In this document: positions 47,087 through 58,525 of the stretch, in pieces
Layout of the letters: each line of letters starts with the position of its first letter
Numbering within the stretch: the first letter of the stretch is position 1
Assembly (NCBI GenBank): GCA_948567375.1
Contig: OX419758.1
Coordinates: 46,949,473-47,013,472 of the forward strand
DNA: 64,000 bases
Direction of reading: 5' to 3'
Source of the DNA: Lunularia cruciata
Taxonomy: Eukaryota; Streptophyta; Marchantiopsida; Lunulariales; Lunulariaceae
Position numbers and translations under genes: made by a program
The notes under the pieces: generated by a model
What the model saw: only the letters and a program-made list of their open reading frames with translations
Databases searched by the model: none
What the model was told of the DNA's origin: nothing

Positions 47087-47702
47087 TAATTGATGCATAG
47101 ATTTGCATTCGTTTTGATATAAAAAAATGTTCTCTAATTCAAACATGTATATGATACTTAAAGTATAAATAGCAGTTGGGAAAGAAAATCAGCGAAGCAG
47201 GGCCAAGGAAATTGTAGGATATCACCCAAAAGAGAAAATATTACTAATCCAAATAATTATATGAAGCACCGAAGCACCAAGCGTAAAAAGCTGAAAAATA
47301 GTTACAAATTCGTCTAATGAACGGGATGATTATTGGAAGCATGAATCTCATCCAGCAGTTGGTTGGAAACGATCGAGCACCATATGAGCCGCCACGCCCT
47401 ATCCAACAAACACGCTGAATCATTCAGTATGTGGAATTCGAGAGCAAGTTAAACAAAAATGCTCTGTCGAGTCTAGTGATCTTCACACCTCCAGCGCTAT
47501 TCAGGTAAGGCCGCCATGGCTACTTCAAAGTTCATGCAGACCGTCCCTCTGCATAGAACGTGGAAAGAATAATCAAAATATCATTACTTCGGATGCGCGT
47601 CAAAAGCCTCACCATTCCCGGTAGTTTATCTGATAGGCATGGTTGTTACGCATAATCTTCGGCATTTACACCATACCAGAAGATCTCGTGTGGCAACCAT
47701 GC
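47087..47702. other. Non-repetitive, CpG-retaining DNA
   Basis: No coding region supported. Together with 51,473-52,330 it forms the sequence into which the R2-like copy inserted. Confidence 0.5.
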
Positions 47703-47712
47703 TTTTACAAAC
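47703..47712. repeat. Target duplication of R2-like copy 1, left
   Basis: TTTTACAAAC, repeated at 51,463-51,472. Eleven extra bases separate it from the conserved 3' end at 47,724. Confidence 0.5.
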
Positions 47713-47799
47713 AAAATGAAAGTAGGCGACCGCGTAGGAAAAATGAAGGATGGGAAGACCCCATCAAGCCGTACAAGGGAGAGACAAAAAAGGTAACAT

Positions 47800-47812
47800 G
47801 GGGCTAAGCCCC
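47800..47812 (-). other. Palindrome GGGGCTTAGCCCC at the stop codon, copy 1
   Basis: The TAG stop lies inside a 6-bp stem with one unpaired base; the same in copy 2. Confidence 0.8.
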
Positions 47813-50800
47813 AATAGAGTCTGTATGAGAAATCTGCCCTACCGCACCTAAGATATCCGAGCTATGCAAGTCGTACGGTCTACACACAACTGGAGCATCC
47901 AAAGAAACATCACCTAATGTGATTGCTCTCCTATGGATTGCACCAGCCACTGCCCTCTGTAGAGCAATGGATACACGCTGTCTAAAGTAAGCTACAAAGT
48001 ATGAGAGTGAGAGTGGTACCCCTTGACGCCTAACATGATAAGCTCTCACGCACTCCTTGACAAATGTGTCAAATGCCGTGTCCATCGCTCCATATAACTC
48101 CAAGGCTAGAGGAACAAAGAGGTGACCTTGCTGCATGCCCCTATACTTGGAGACCTTGCGACCTGCTGCTGCACTCGCCGTCCATCCAGGGGGATGGGTA
48201 ATCACTCCCTCCGAAACTGTATCTCGCGTAGGGTCCGTGACCACGACATCCGCTACTGTCACCTGATCATCTCGGACCAAGTATAAGTCTGCCCTGACAC
48301 GTGTTGTCTGCAACGCATATGAACGCTCCCTCCAAGCCAAGTATCCACTCTCTCGTGCCATAGCAAACACTATGTCTCTAATGGCATCATGGGTAGCTAT
48401 CTTCTTTCCTCCAAAAGGACACCGTGTCATGTGGACCGCCGCTGCATCTAGTGTAGAACCACACTCACAAGTGAGTAGTGAAGATGCAGATGGGTGGACC
48501 AAACCTAGGCGAAACCTCATCGCTGTAGAGAAAGTAGCCGGTGCGAGTCGGAAAGCCCTAATGCATGGTCAAGCTAGGATCCACGAGCCTGCATCCTTGC
48601 CGGAGCAAGAACGTAGACGTGCTCTAGTAGCATGAGGAATAGACGAGTCAACTAAGAGAGAATGTAGCGTATGCTCACACTGTCGCTCCATCAAGGAAGA
48701 CTGTAGACCTCTAGCCCAATCTGACAATAGTGAAGCAAACGGTGGAAAACCCTCTCGTGCTCGTGGAGATAGACTATCCCTCGTCTGCCGCAATAACACT
48801 TGGAAAGAAAAGGATCCTCCCTCCACCTCTGTCACATAAGTCTCCAAAACCGGCCTATCAGCAACCACAAAACGAGAGGCAAGTAGGGGTGCCGAGAGAG
48901 CCCAACTACCCAAAAATGCTATAGGTGCCATCTCCTCCATAGAAAGCAAGCCAACCCCACCACATGAGATCGGTAGAGCCGTTTGTCTACGTGCCAAATC
49001 CCCTGTCACACACTCAAAAGTCCCTGGTCCAATAATATCACCAAAGACTCCCATAATCCTCCTATCAAATGCTCTCAGACGTGATAGGAAGGACGGTGAG
49101 GGAGGAACTGTACGGATGAGGTAGGATGGTCGACGAGCAATACTGGAAGAGAGTATACCAAATGCCACCTGCGGATCTCCTAGTAATGGAAGGTCATCTA
49201 CATGGAGAACATCCTCTGCAAGGGCAGCGTCCAAGAAGCGTGTGACAAAATCCTCCAATCCTACTGGCACTCCAAGAACACGAAGTCCCTCTGTGGATGT
49301 GATATACCCCTCTGGAAGCTCAAGGTGTGGAGGGATACCTAAAGGGGACCATGCCCTACACTTTGACACCTTGACTCTCAAGCCTACTAGATGTAGCTCG
49401 GTAGTCAAGTAGTCAAAGGCCTGCCTAATCTGATCTACAAGGCCTACAATGTGTGTATCATCTGCCAAGGATGGAAATACACAACCTGGCATGGCCAAAG
49501 TAGTAGACAGGAGAGCTCTAAAGTGAGCCATGGCAAATAAGGGGCCCCCCAAAGGATCTCCCTAACGTGTACCAACAGCTGACTCCAAGACGGTGACTCC
49601 CTCCTATGAACCACCATGCTGGTAGTAAAGGGAAGCAGGAGAGCCATAAAAAGACCGCACAAAAGGAATGAGACTCGCCAAGGATCCACCAGCCTCCTTA
49701 AGCTCTCTAAAGATGGATGCACGTGAGACGCTATTAAAAGCGTTCTCAACATCCACCTGTAGGACGGCCCACTCCGGATGGATATCTAGGAGTGCTCTAA
49801 TGCCTAGAGATATAGCCTCACATCCTCCAGGTGTAGCTACTCCAAACTGATGTGGACTAAAGTGTTGTCGAAAGTGAGAACGATGCTGAAGGACAATGGT
49901 ACGACTGACCAAACGCAAAAAGATCTCTCCAATAGCAATCGGTCTAATGCCTCCCGTGTCCTTCTCGATCGCGAGAAGTCGACTAGCACCTAAGACCCGA
50001 CTAACAGACATAGGAATATCTCCTCTCGCTACTGCTGCAGCCACCTGAAACAACTCGGTAAAACCACTAGAAGGATCATCTGCCTGGAAGCAATCTCTAA
50101 GGTGCTCATAAACCATCCCTGACAAGCCTTCTGAGGAAAGGTGAGGGGCAGTGCACAATGCTTGTGCAAATAGCTACCTATCAAGACATAAAGGCTGCTC
50201 AGGTTGATAATCTAAGACCTCTAGTGGTAGCCCTTCTATTGCTATAGGATGCAATGAGCGTAGGGAAGAGATGGTCTCATCAGTAGGACTCGCTATAGAC
50301 AAAGGGTGTAGCGCTCGTGCTGCTCTACTAAACTCTCCCGCCTGACCCAATGTCCTACATCGCCGTAATCGAGTGGAATCTGTGGTATCCTGTGGCAATG
50401 TCTGTCTCCTAAATCGTGTAGCCCTAACAGACTCCTCTTGAAGGGCTGCCCAATCCTCCGCTCGGAATCGACGAAATCTAGCCGCCACCTCTCTATGCCC
50501 CGCACGTCCCCCTCTAGCATAACGAAGACACCATCGAGGGAGTAGGAGGAATAGGAACCACGCTAACTCGTCCAAGGGATCACGTGCCAAACGATCCAGT
50601 GGTAGACGAAAAGCCTGTCTAGCCTCATCATGGAGTGTGCGGGGTAGCCTATGGAATAGACGTGGACATGGAAAACTAGTCTCAAATATCCCCAAAATGC
50701 AACCCGCCTGAGAAGCTAACCACTCCCACGACTCGATCGGTATCCCTGGAACGATCAACGAAGGTATAGAAGAAGCGTGCGTAATCCCGAGTGTCACTGC

Positions 50801-50971
50801 TGTCGATGTGGTCGCTCGTCTCACGTGGGCATCCCAAGTGGTCCAATCATAGTCCTTGTGCATCCTTCTCACATGGGTCTTTACCCCTTGCGAGGTAAAG
50901 CGTCGGTGACATACCGGGCATGGTGTGTCCCGACCCGCTCTAGGCGACCCCACATGGGAAGGTGTAGCCAT
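47804..50971 (-). pseudogene. R2-like polyprotein: C2H2 zinc finger, RT, restriction-like endonuclease
   Basis: Starts MATPSHVGSPRAG (50,971; an upstream ATG at 51,085 is possible). One C2H2 finger, CPVCHRRFTSQGVKTHVRRMH, would bind DNA. RT pieces are SRLLAIEKDTGGIRPIAIGE, LQVDVENAFNSVSR, GDPLGGPLFAMAHF and the catalytic SLADDTHIVG (near 49,465). The C-terminal half has a cysteine-histidine cluster, CECGSTLDAAAVHMTRC. The restriction-like nuclease core follows (RADLYLVRDDQ, ADVVVTDPT, GRKVSKYRGM). Defects: TAG at 50,171-50,173, stops near 49,604 and 49,563, and a frameshift near 48,570. Domain order is that of R2-clade elements, which nick the target and prime reverse transcription there. Confidence 0.88.
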
Positions 50972-51462
50972 GGCTAGCACAAGAATAGTGATAGTAACAC
51001 ATGATACTCCTCTCCGTATCTTCCCATATCTGCAAAACCACAACCCCTCACATCCCAACTCACATAAGAAAACAATCTCTCCCAACCCTAAAATCTATAA
51101 ACTCTCATAACTTTCAATTTCCATCTCCAAAATTTTCAAATTAAATTCCCATGGAACTTAATCATGAAAACCCAGAGATTAGAAATGAAAATTCACAACC
51201 CATCACTCTCAATGTATAATGATCACTCTCAACCCTAAAAAAGCTAAAAAACTTCATAACTTTCTACTCCATTCTCCATAGTCTTCAATCTAGGTGCCAA
51301 TGGAACCGAAATTGAAAAACAAAGAGAATCGTCTATTCACTCAAAGGCTACATGCTAGAGAGCACTCAGATTTTATCAAAATTGTCTCACTTCTCTCCCT
51401 CTCCTCTCCCGTCTCCACACTCTCCCCGCAGCTCCTCCTCCAACAATCTCCTCAGAGATTGA

Positions 51463-51472
51463 TTTTACAAAC
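51463..51472. repeat. Target duplication of R2-like copy 1, right
   Basis: TTTTACAAAC, pairing with 47,703-47,712. It defines the element's 5' end at 51,462. Confidence 0.5.
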
Positions 51473-52330
51473 GATGTTCATGGGTCACAAGAGTTTAATA
51501 TGAATTCGACATTTATGACTTTCTCACCAGTGTTAGCCAGATCCTCCTCTTTGCTGACATTATGGGCCCGGTAGATGTGTCTTCACAAGTGAAGTTTCAG
51601 ACTAGTGTGTCAAGCAGTATTGAACTCGACAGAACGAATTTTTGTGTGTTTTGTGAGTTGAATGTTTTGTGCTTCCTCGGTTCTGCTTAGTTTAACAGAT
51701 CAACCCAAGGTAGAACCTGCCAATAATAATAGGCTCTGCAACTTGTCCCGAAATAACCTTTAAAATTTTGATCCGTACCATTACCTCTTGCTCAATCTTG
51801 GTAAGCTAATGTGGCGACTATTGTGTCCATTTCATTCGAGAGGTGCATGTGCTGACAAGTCAATTCAATTGGCTGTCTTAGGAAGATGATTGAGACAATC
51901 AAGTGTGGCTGCATACTTGTAACATGTTTACCAAGACCTTTGGTTACCACATTTGCTTTCCTAAGTATCTCTATTTCCTAACACGCGATATAGCATCGTA
52001 TAATCCCTTGAGTTTTATTGACTTTCACTTACCACATTTGCTTTTTTAAATATCCCTTTTTTCTAACATGGAGCTTAGATTCGCATTATCCTGGGTTTTC
52101 TCGTATAGCTTGATAGGTCTTCGTATTCCACATATTTTGCAATTCTATGTGCGGGTGTTATCCCATTCTTTGTTCCATCTTATGCGCGGGTGTTATAGCA
52201 TTTTTAGCCATTGGGGCTTTTTCTGGCCACCTCCATCCGACTGGGGGTTTTGAGATTTCGACAATATGGCTGGAAATTCTGACGTTGGTTTGTAGGGAAT
52301 ATAGAGTCTACAGGGGAAGGTATCTATCTC
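51473..52330. other. Non-repetitive DNA between the two R2-like copies
   Basis: No gene supported. Short internal repeats are present: ccacatttgctt twice (about 51,950 and 52,033) and gcgggtgttat twice (about 52,151 and 52,186). Confidence 0.5.
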
Positions 52331-52342
52331 CCTTGCTGAGGT
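52331..52342. repeat. Target duplication of R2-like copy 2, left
   Basis: CCTTGCTGAGGT, identical to 54,546-54,557. Confidence 0.85.
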
Positions 52343-54540
52343 TTTGTGTTTGGTCAGTCGTACCATTGTCCTTCAGCATCGTTCTCACTTTCGACAGCAC
52401 TTTAGTCCACATCAGTTTGGAGTAGCTACACCTGGAGGATGTGAGGCCATATCTCTAGGCATTAGAGCACTCTTAGATATCCATCCGGAGTGGGTCGTCC
52501 TACAGGTGGATGTTGAGAATGCTTTTAATAGCGTCTCACGTGCATCCATCTTTAGAGAGCTTAGGGAGTCTGTGGATCCTTGGCGAGTCTCATTCCTTTT
52601 GTGTGGTCTTTTTATGGCTCTCCTGCTTCCCTTTACTACCAGTGTGGTGGTTCATAGGAGGGAGTCACTGTCTTGGAGTCAGCTGTTGGTACACGTCAAG
52701 GAGATCCTTTGGGGGGGCCCTTATTTGCCATGGCTCACTTTAGAGCTCTCCTATCTACTACTTTGGCCATGCCAGGTTGTGTATTTCCCTCCTTGGCAGA
52801 TGAGACACACATCGTAGGCCCTGTAGATCAGATTAGGCAGGCCTTTGACTACTTGACTACCAAGCTACATCTAGTAGGTTTGAGAGTCAAGGTGTCAAAG
52901 TGTAGGGCATGGTCCCCTTTAGGTATCCCTCCACACCTTGAGCTTCCAGAGGGGTGTATCACATCCACAGATGGACTTCGTGTTCTTGGAGTGCCAGTAG
53001 GATCGGAGGATTTTGTCACACGCTTCTTGGACGTTGCCCTTGCAGAGAATGTTCTCCATGTGGATGACCTTCCATTACTAGGAGATCCGCAGGTGGCATT
53101 TGGTATACTCTCTTCTAGTATTGCTCGTCGACCATCCTACCTCATCTGTACAGTTCCTCCCTCACCGTCCTTCCTATCACGTCTGAGAGCATTTGATAGG
53201 AGGATTATGGGAGTCTTTGGTGATATTATTGGACCAGGGACTTTTGAGTGTGTGACAGGGGATTTGGCACGTAGACAGACGGCTCTACCGATCTCATGTG
53301 GTGGGGTTGGCTTGCTTTCTATGGAGGAGATGGCACCTATATAGCATTTTTTGGGTAGTTGGGCTCTCTCGGCACCCCTACTTGCCTCTCGTTTTGTGGT
53401 TGCTGATAGGCCGGTTTTGGAGACTTATGTGACAGAGGTGGAGGGAGGATCCTTTTCTCTCCAAGTGTTATTGTGGTAGACGAGAGATAGTCTATCCCCA
53501 CGAGCACGAGAGGGTTTGCCACCATTTGCTTCACTATCGTCAGATTGGACTAGAGGTCTACAGTCTTCCTTGATGGAGCGACAGTGTGAGCATACGCTAC
53601 ATTCTCTCTTAGTTGACTGGTCCATTCCTCAGGCTACTAGAGCACGTCTACGCTCTTGCTCCGGCAAGGGTGCAGGCTCGTGGATCCTAGCTAGACCATG
53701 CATTAGGGCTTTCCGACTCGCACCGGCTACTTTCTCTACAGCGATGAGGTTTTGCCTAGGTTTGGCCCACCCATCTGCATCTTCACTACTCACTTGTGAG
53801 TGTGGTTCTACACTAGATGCAGCGGCGGTCCACATGACAAGGTGTCCTTTTGGAGGACAGAGAATAGCTACCCATGATGCCATTAGAGACATAGTGTTTG
53901 CTATGGCACGAGAGAGTGGATACTTGGCTTGGAGGGAGCGTTCGTATGCGTTGCAGACGACACGTGTCAGGGCAGATTTATACTTGGTCCGAGATGATCA
54001 GGTGACAGAAGCGGATGTCGTGGTCACTGACCCTACGCGAGATACAGTTTCGGAGGGAGTGATTACCCATCCCCCTGGATGGGCGGCGAGTGCAGCAGCA
54101 GGTCGCAAGGTCTCCAAGTATAGGGGCATGCAGCGAGGTCACCTCTTTGTTCCTCTAGCCTTGGAGTTATATGGAGCGATGGACACGGCATTTGACACAT
54201 TTGTCAGGGAGTGCGCGAGAGCTTATCATGTTAGGCGTCAGGGGGTACCACTCTCACTCTCATACTTTGTAGCTTACTTTAGACAGCGTGTGTCCATTGC
54301 TCTACAGAGGGTAGTGGCTGGTGCAATCCATAGGAGAGCAATCACATTAGGTGATGTTTCTTCGGATGCTCCAGTTGTGTGTAGACCGTACGACTTGCAT
54401 AGCTCGGATATCTTAGGTGCGGTAGGGCAGATTTCTCATACAGACTCTATTGGGGCTTAGCCCCATGTTACCTTTTTTGTCTCTCCCTTGTACGGCTTGA
54501 TGGGGTCTTCCCATCCTTCATTTTTCCTACGCGGTCGCCT
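52343..54540 (+). mobile_element. 5'-truncated R2-like element (copy 2)
   Basis: Similarity to copy 1 starts abruptly at 52,343 (TTTTGTGTTTGGTCAGTC) and ends at 54,540 (GCGGTCGCCT). Five T residues then precede the second target-duplication copy. Truncation at the 5' side with a 12-bp duplication is the signature of target-primed reverse transcription. Confidence 0.92.
52344..54460 (+). pseudogene. R2-like RT and endonuclease of copy 2
   Basis: Starts inside the RT (SRTIVLQHRSHF). A 1-nt loss near 52,570 shifts the frame. It is open again at 52,673-53,344 (ESAVGTRQGDPLGG, SLADETHIVG with the second catalytic Asp changed to Glu). A local disturbance with a stop is at 53,342 and a TAG at about 53,477. 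From 53,516 to the TAG at 54,460 it is fully open for 314 codons and holds the whole endonuclease region: CECGSTLDAAAVHMTRC, RADLYLVRDD, ADVVVTDPT, GRKVSKYRGM. No zinc finger because of truncation. Confidence 0.88.
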
Positions 54541-54545
54541 TTTTT

Positions 54546-54557
54546 CCTTGCTGAGGT
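54546..54557. repeat. Target duplication of R2-like copy 2, right
   Basis: CCTTGCTGAGGT directly after the element's T-rich junction. Confidence 0.85.
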
Positions 54558-55288
54558 ACTAACATCAGATCTCCCTCTTGCTATTATATCCCTGTCTGGA
54601 GATCACCACGTGGTTTGTCTAGGTCTGGATATGGTTTGTGGATAACTTGCGATGTCAGGTTGTGTACAACTAGAAAGTGCCGGTTCATCACTTAGTGCGT
54701 TGTTATATTCCATCCCCTTCCAACTTCCCTTCCAGATATCCATGACCACCTGTTACACATTAGAGTATCAATCACGCGTTAACAAAGTAAAATTCTCGTC
54801 AATCTACGTAGTGGACCATGTTCAGTGGAGAATCACGAGGATTTCCAGTTCAGAATTAAGAGGAAAGATAAGTCGAAATGAACCGGAGTGCAGTAGTTTT
54901 ATATACGGCGGACTAACGAGTAGGTAGATGCCCATAGGAGGCAACACTCAAACTAAACATAGATACCCGCAGTGACATGGTACGTGGTCTCTGCCCAACA
55001 CATTAATCCTAGAGCTATGACAACTGGTCTTGCATCTCCTGAGCCAAGTGAACTCAAAGGAGAACCCTTCCAACTTTAAAATACATCTCATTCTCCATGA
55101 GCGCGGCTCAGTGTTACTGAATAGCAGTTCTTGCCCCACCTGCCTCGTACACTATTTACTTGACTTTACAGAGACCCAAAAATTGAGACCTGATTAAGGG
55201 ATCAATATCTTTCAATGGTCTTCTTACTCCAATACCCAAATCCTTAGAGTTAACGCGAAGCATACACCGAGCCTCAGATTTCACCTTC
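54558..55288. other. Non-repetitive DNA downstream of the CIMIP2-like gene
   Basis: No coding region with support. It may hold the 3' UTR or further exons of the minus-strand gene. Confidence 0.4.
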
Positions 55289-57468
55289 CTACCAGGACCA
55301 AGGAGTATCTTCCATACCCAGGCACCCACCAGGTTTATGTCCTGGAGGTAATAGTGTGAAATGATTGTAATGCATTTTTTGCTTCTGCTCAAACTCATTC
55401 GTCATCAAAGCTCGATTATCTGCATACATCTGGAATTCTCGCGAAGTTTTTGGATGAGCAGGTAGGGGCCGCAATGTTCGAGTGATCTTTCCATACGCTT
55501 TTCCATAAAGGTGCTGAAAAGGAGAAACAGCACTAGAGATCAGGTACCGGGGAAACAATACCAGGAATCAACGTGAGCTTACTAAACTATCAGGTAGTGT
55601 CAGGTAGGCATCCGTAGTGAACTCTCTTGATACCCGTCATTGGCAACCTGAATAGAACATCAGTTTATACAAGACCAAGAAGTCAGAGAGCAAGCGGAAG
55701 GTAGACGGGCAACTAGTTATCTCAAACCAGCTAGCACCCACCTGTTTGGCATGATAGTGACCAGTGTAGCCTTTGATATGATGGCTCGCCTCGGCTACTT
55801 CAAGACTATCATCTTTCAATTGTTCGAACTCTCGTTTAGTACATAAATGCCGGTCTTTATATGGTGGGTCTGATATGGACATGTGTGGAGGGCAGGATGT
55901 AACGGCCTGTGGTGTTGTACCTATGGATTGTCTGCACAGTTTCCAAGCAATTGATAAGCACTTGCAGTTCAACGTAGGAATTTGCAGATAGGAATCAAGG
56001 GAACAGATATGATTATGAGACGAACAATCTGCATGTGCGGAACCCTACGGACATGCGAATATTTGTGCATCTACCATATTCATGAACTTTAGTTGACAAT
56101 ATGCTATCTTCGTGATCCTAATGCGCATTATCACGACATTGTGAATACATAAGCCAGTTACTGTCTGAGACTCTCGAGTGACTGACTTGAATGTATGATA
56201 TGTTAAACGTTTGGAAGAGTAATAACTACGTAACAGCGACCGAAAAGTTGATTTGGACTTCATTGATTGTTGTCCCATTGGAGCTCGGGCTTCTGTGCTT
56301 AAAGGGAAGATGGATACACTCGGTTTTGGAGTAAGGCCTCACTTCATCTTTCGTATGTCCACAAGACCAGAACTCGCTGTCATATCTGGAGGTAAGTCTC
56401 GCTTGCTGGCAATCCATCGTATAGATTGGGGTGGTTGTTCTAACGATGCTCGAGAAAGTTGTGCGTAGAAAAAATTTCTGTCTTGTGGCCGCGATTCCAC
56501 AGTCTGAACGCCAGCATCGGAATCAGGGGTGAAGGGGGTTCCAAGACTTTGGGTGATTTGAACAATGCAAGAGTCATGTGACAATTTCGTTTACAGCTAC
56601 GGAGTTTAATTTGAAGTAGCTTCACTAGCTCCATATTTCCGAAAACTTGCAGTGATGTCCAAGAAAAGGCATTACCCCTGTTTCGCATATCTTAGAGCAA
56701 AAGTTGTGGAATACAACCTTTGCTCGAATCATCGAATTGTTACGTTCTAACAAAATTATCACACAACTTTTTCTCGAATCATCGAATTGTTACGTTGTAA
56801 CAAAGTTATCACTTTAGTGGTATCTCGGACCAGAAGCGTAAATTTGATTCGTTAGATTTGCAACGAGGCTGTTAGAGTTCCTCCGCAAATATTAGGGTAC
56901 GCTCAGACTACTACAATAAACGAGGCACACAGGAATTTCAATTGAGAGGGGATGTCGTAGAAAAAGCTTAATCTGGCGTCCTTCTAGCAGCATGGGCTAT
57001 ACAAGACATTTTGAGCATAAGGGAAAGCTGAACATTTTGAGCATTAGGGAAAGATGAGTATTTCCAAGTTTTATTTTGCAAGCAGCACCGTTTGGAGATC
57101 TTCAGAAGATTAAGACACTGATTACTCGGACCACTGATTAAAATAGCTTCACAATGAAGATAATCATGAAAGAACCAGTAAGGACCCAAAGTTTTGAGAA
57201 TTCAAGTTCCTTATCCAAACATGGAGTGGCTGATTGAAATTTCACATACCAATTCGATAGCCTTTGGGTACTCCTTTCTGCGAAGAGAGTCGGTGCATGC
57301 AGCAGCTCGTCTGGTCGAATCACCATAACTATGACCGATGAGGTGATTCCGCATCGCCGGTATGAAACCGGTGTAGCCAGGGACGGCTGGCTCCTTCCCT
57401 AATTTGGCCATGGTTTTCTGGCGGAACGTCATTGTGGCTGATTTTTCAGAACAGGGGCGTGGTTTCAA
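55289..57468 (-). CDS. CIMIP2/FAM166-like axonemal protein gene (multi-exon, partly resolved)
   Basis: Family members line the inside of ciliary doublet microtubules. Exon 1 is 57,468-57,250 (donor GTATGT) with VPGYTGFIPAMRN followed by IGHSYGDSTRRAA. A later exon ends at 55,742 (donor GTGGGT) with HHIKGYTGHYHAKQ. It joins in phase to an exon starting at 55,513 (acceptor TTTTCAG) reading HLYGKAYGKITRTL, the continuation expected after a GYTG motif. That exon reads on through NEFEQKQKMHYNHF to a TAG at 55,289-55,291. One or more middle exons are unresolved; 56,343 (donor GTGAGG) may end one with FFYAQLSRASLEQPPQSIRW. The repeated GYTG[FH] plus YG-x2-YG motifs support the family. In a plant-like genome this would act in sperm flagella. 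The gene looks undamaged. Confidence 0.6.
56722..56811. repeat. Intronic tandem repeat, about 50-bp period
   Basis: ctcgaatcatcgaattgtta occurs at 56,722 and 56,772 with matching downstream sequence. It lies inside the CIMIP2-like gene. A 26-bp tandem repeat (acattttgagcat.agggaa) is at 57,006-57,057. Confidence 0.85.
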
Positions 57469-57747
57469 TCGACTTAGTCAGAAAGTCGAGTGAATTTTTC
57501 TTTGGAGTAAGTACTTCACGAGTACCACAGGTGATTGTGTTAATTGATGGGTGAACCAAATTCACAGATGACTGTGGAGCAACCCTGCTACTGCATCGAC
57601 GATCCACCGGAAAGGACCTATTTACTTCTGAGCCAGGGAGTTTAGCCACGCCAAATGGAGCACACGGGCAACGATAGAAGGTCCAACAATAACTGACACT
57701 TAAGCGACCCGCTATGGTTCTACAACGGTCGTCAACTTCTCCTCCGG

Positions 57748-57885
57748 CCACAGGAAGGTAGTTCCGGGCGCTTCACTTTTCACAAAAATGTGCCAATTTC
57801 ATTTGAGAGAAAGACAAGCCACAGGAAGATAGTTTGGACGCTTCATTTTTCACAAAAATGTGCCAATTTCATTTGAGAGACGATA
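57748..57885. repeat. 71-bp tandem duplication upstream of the CIMIP2-like gene
   Basis: ccacaggaag.tagtt and cacaaaaatgtgccaatttc recur with a 71-bp period. Confidence 0.85.
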
Positions 57886-58404
57886 GGTAGATAAGAAGCA
57901 GGACTTTCCGGATGATCGGTGAGAATGCTCGTGCTCAAGAAATGCAGTCAGTTGAATTTCAACCGTCATACATGCAGCGAGACACTCTTACAAACCAAAT
58001 TGCCTGCAGAAGTAACAACTCGAAAGGACGCCGAAATGCAGAATTGACGTTCTGTTCTACGTGATGTTCGGAGAACCGTCAGTTTCGGCTGAAGCCACAT
58101 CACTGAAGCCAAACCTCATCAAACGATTGCTGAGCAGGGGCGGTGCAAATCTGCAAGATACATTAGATCGTGATCCTCACTCTTAGGCCACGCATGATCC
58201 CACCTACAGTTCTTCATCGCGGTCGCGTGTGGCAGCACCAGATGACGACCTTCTGAATCCTTTTCTAAACGGTACGGGAAGTGCCTGGACGAATCTTTCC
58301 CGTTACTCTGGCCGTTCTCCTGTCAGCTGAGCTTCGCCGATCATTAGTGCGTTTCAATTAGAGCTTTCACTCAATGTAGAGGCGTCGCATAAATCTTATG
58401 ATCA

Positions 58405-58525
58405 AAATTCGTTATGGTGGCGCGCGAAGATGTTCCGATATTTTCGCGCGGGTGATCACTCGTAACCGCAAGATAGTGGCTGGTCACGATTGGCGGGTCA
58501 TAAAAATTATGACGCGCCAACCCGG
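58405..58525. promoter_or_regulatory. Possible promoter region with E2F-like and palindromic sites
   Basis: Contains GGCGCGCGAA and TTTTCGCGCGG (TTTCGCGC is an E2F-type consensus). A 12-bp inverted repeat, GGCGGGTCATAA / TTATGACGCGCC, lies at 58,492-58,518 with one mismatch. It lies about 1 kb upstream of the CIMIP2-like gene (minus) and 350 bp upstream of the Harbinger transposase start (plus), so either could use it. Function is inferred. Confidence 0.3.

Larger units (their letters stand above)
47713..51462 (-). mobile_element. Full-length R2-like non-LTR retrotransposon (copy 1)
   Basis: About 3.7 kb on the minus strand: a 5' UTR of about 490 bp, one long ORF, a short 3' UTR, no poly(A). 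Its 3' end (GCGGTCGCCT in sense orientation, 47,724) matches copy 2 exactly. It lies in unique DNA, not rDNA. The ORF has three in-frame stops and one frameshift. Confidence 0.85.

Noticed and set aside
48372..48635. Plus-strand open frames within the R2-like copy
   Set aside because: Antisense shadows of the RT/nuclease frame; the same shadow occurs opposite copy 2 (53,629-53,892).
47713..51462. R2-like copy inserted in a 28S rRNA gene
   Set aside because: Neither flank resembles rRNA, and the two copies have different target words.
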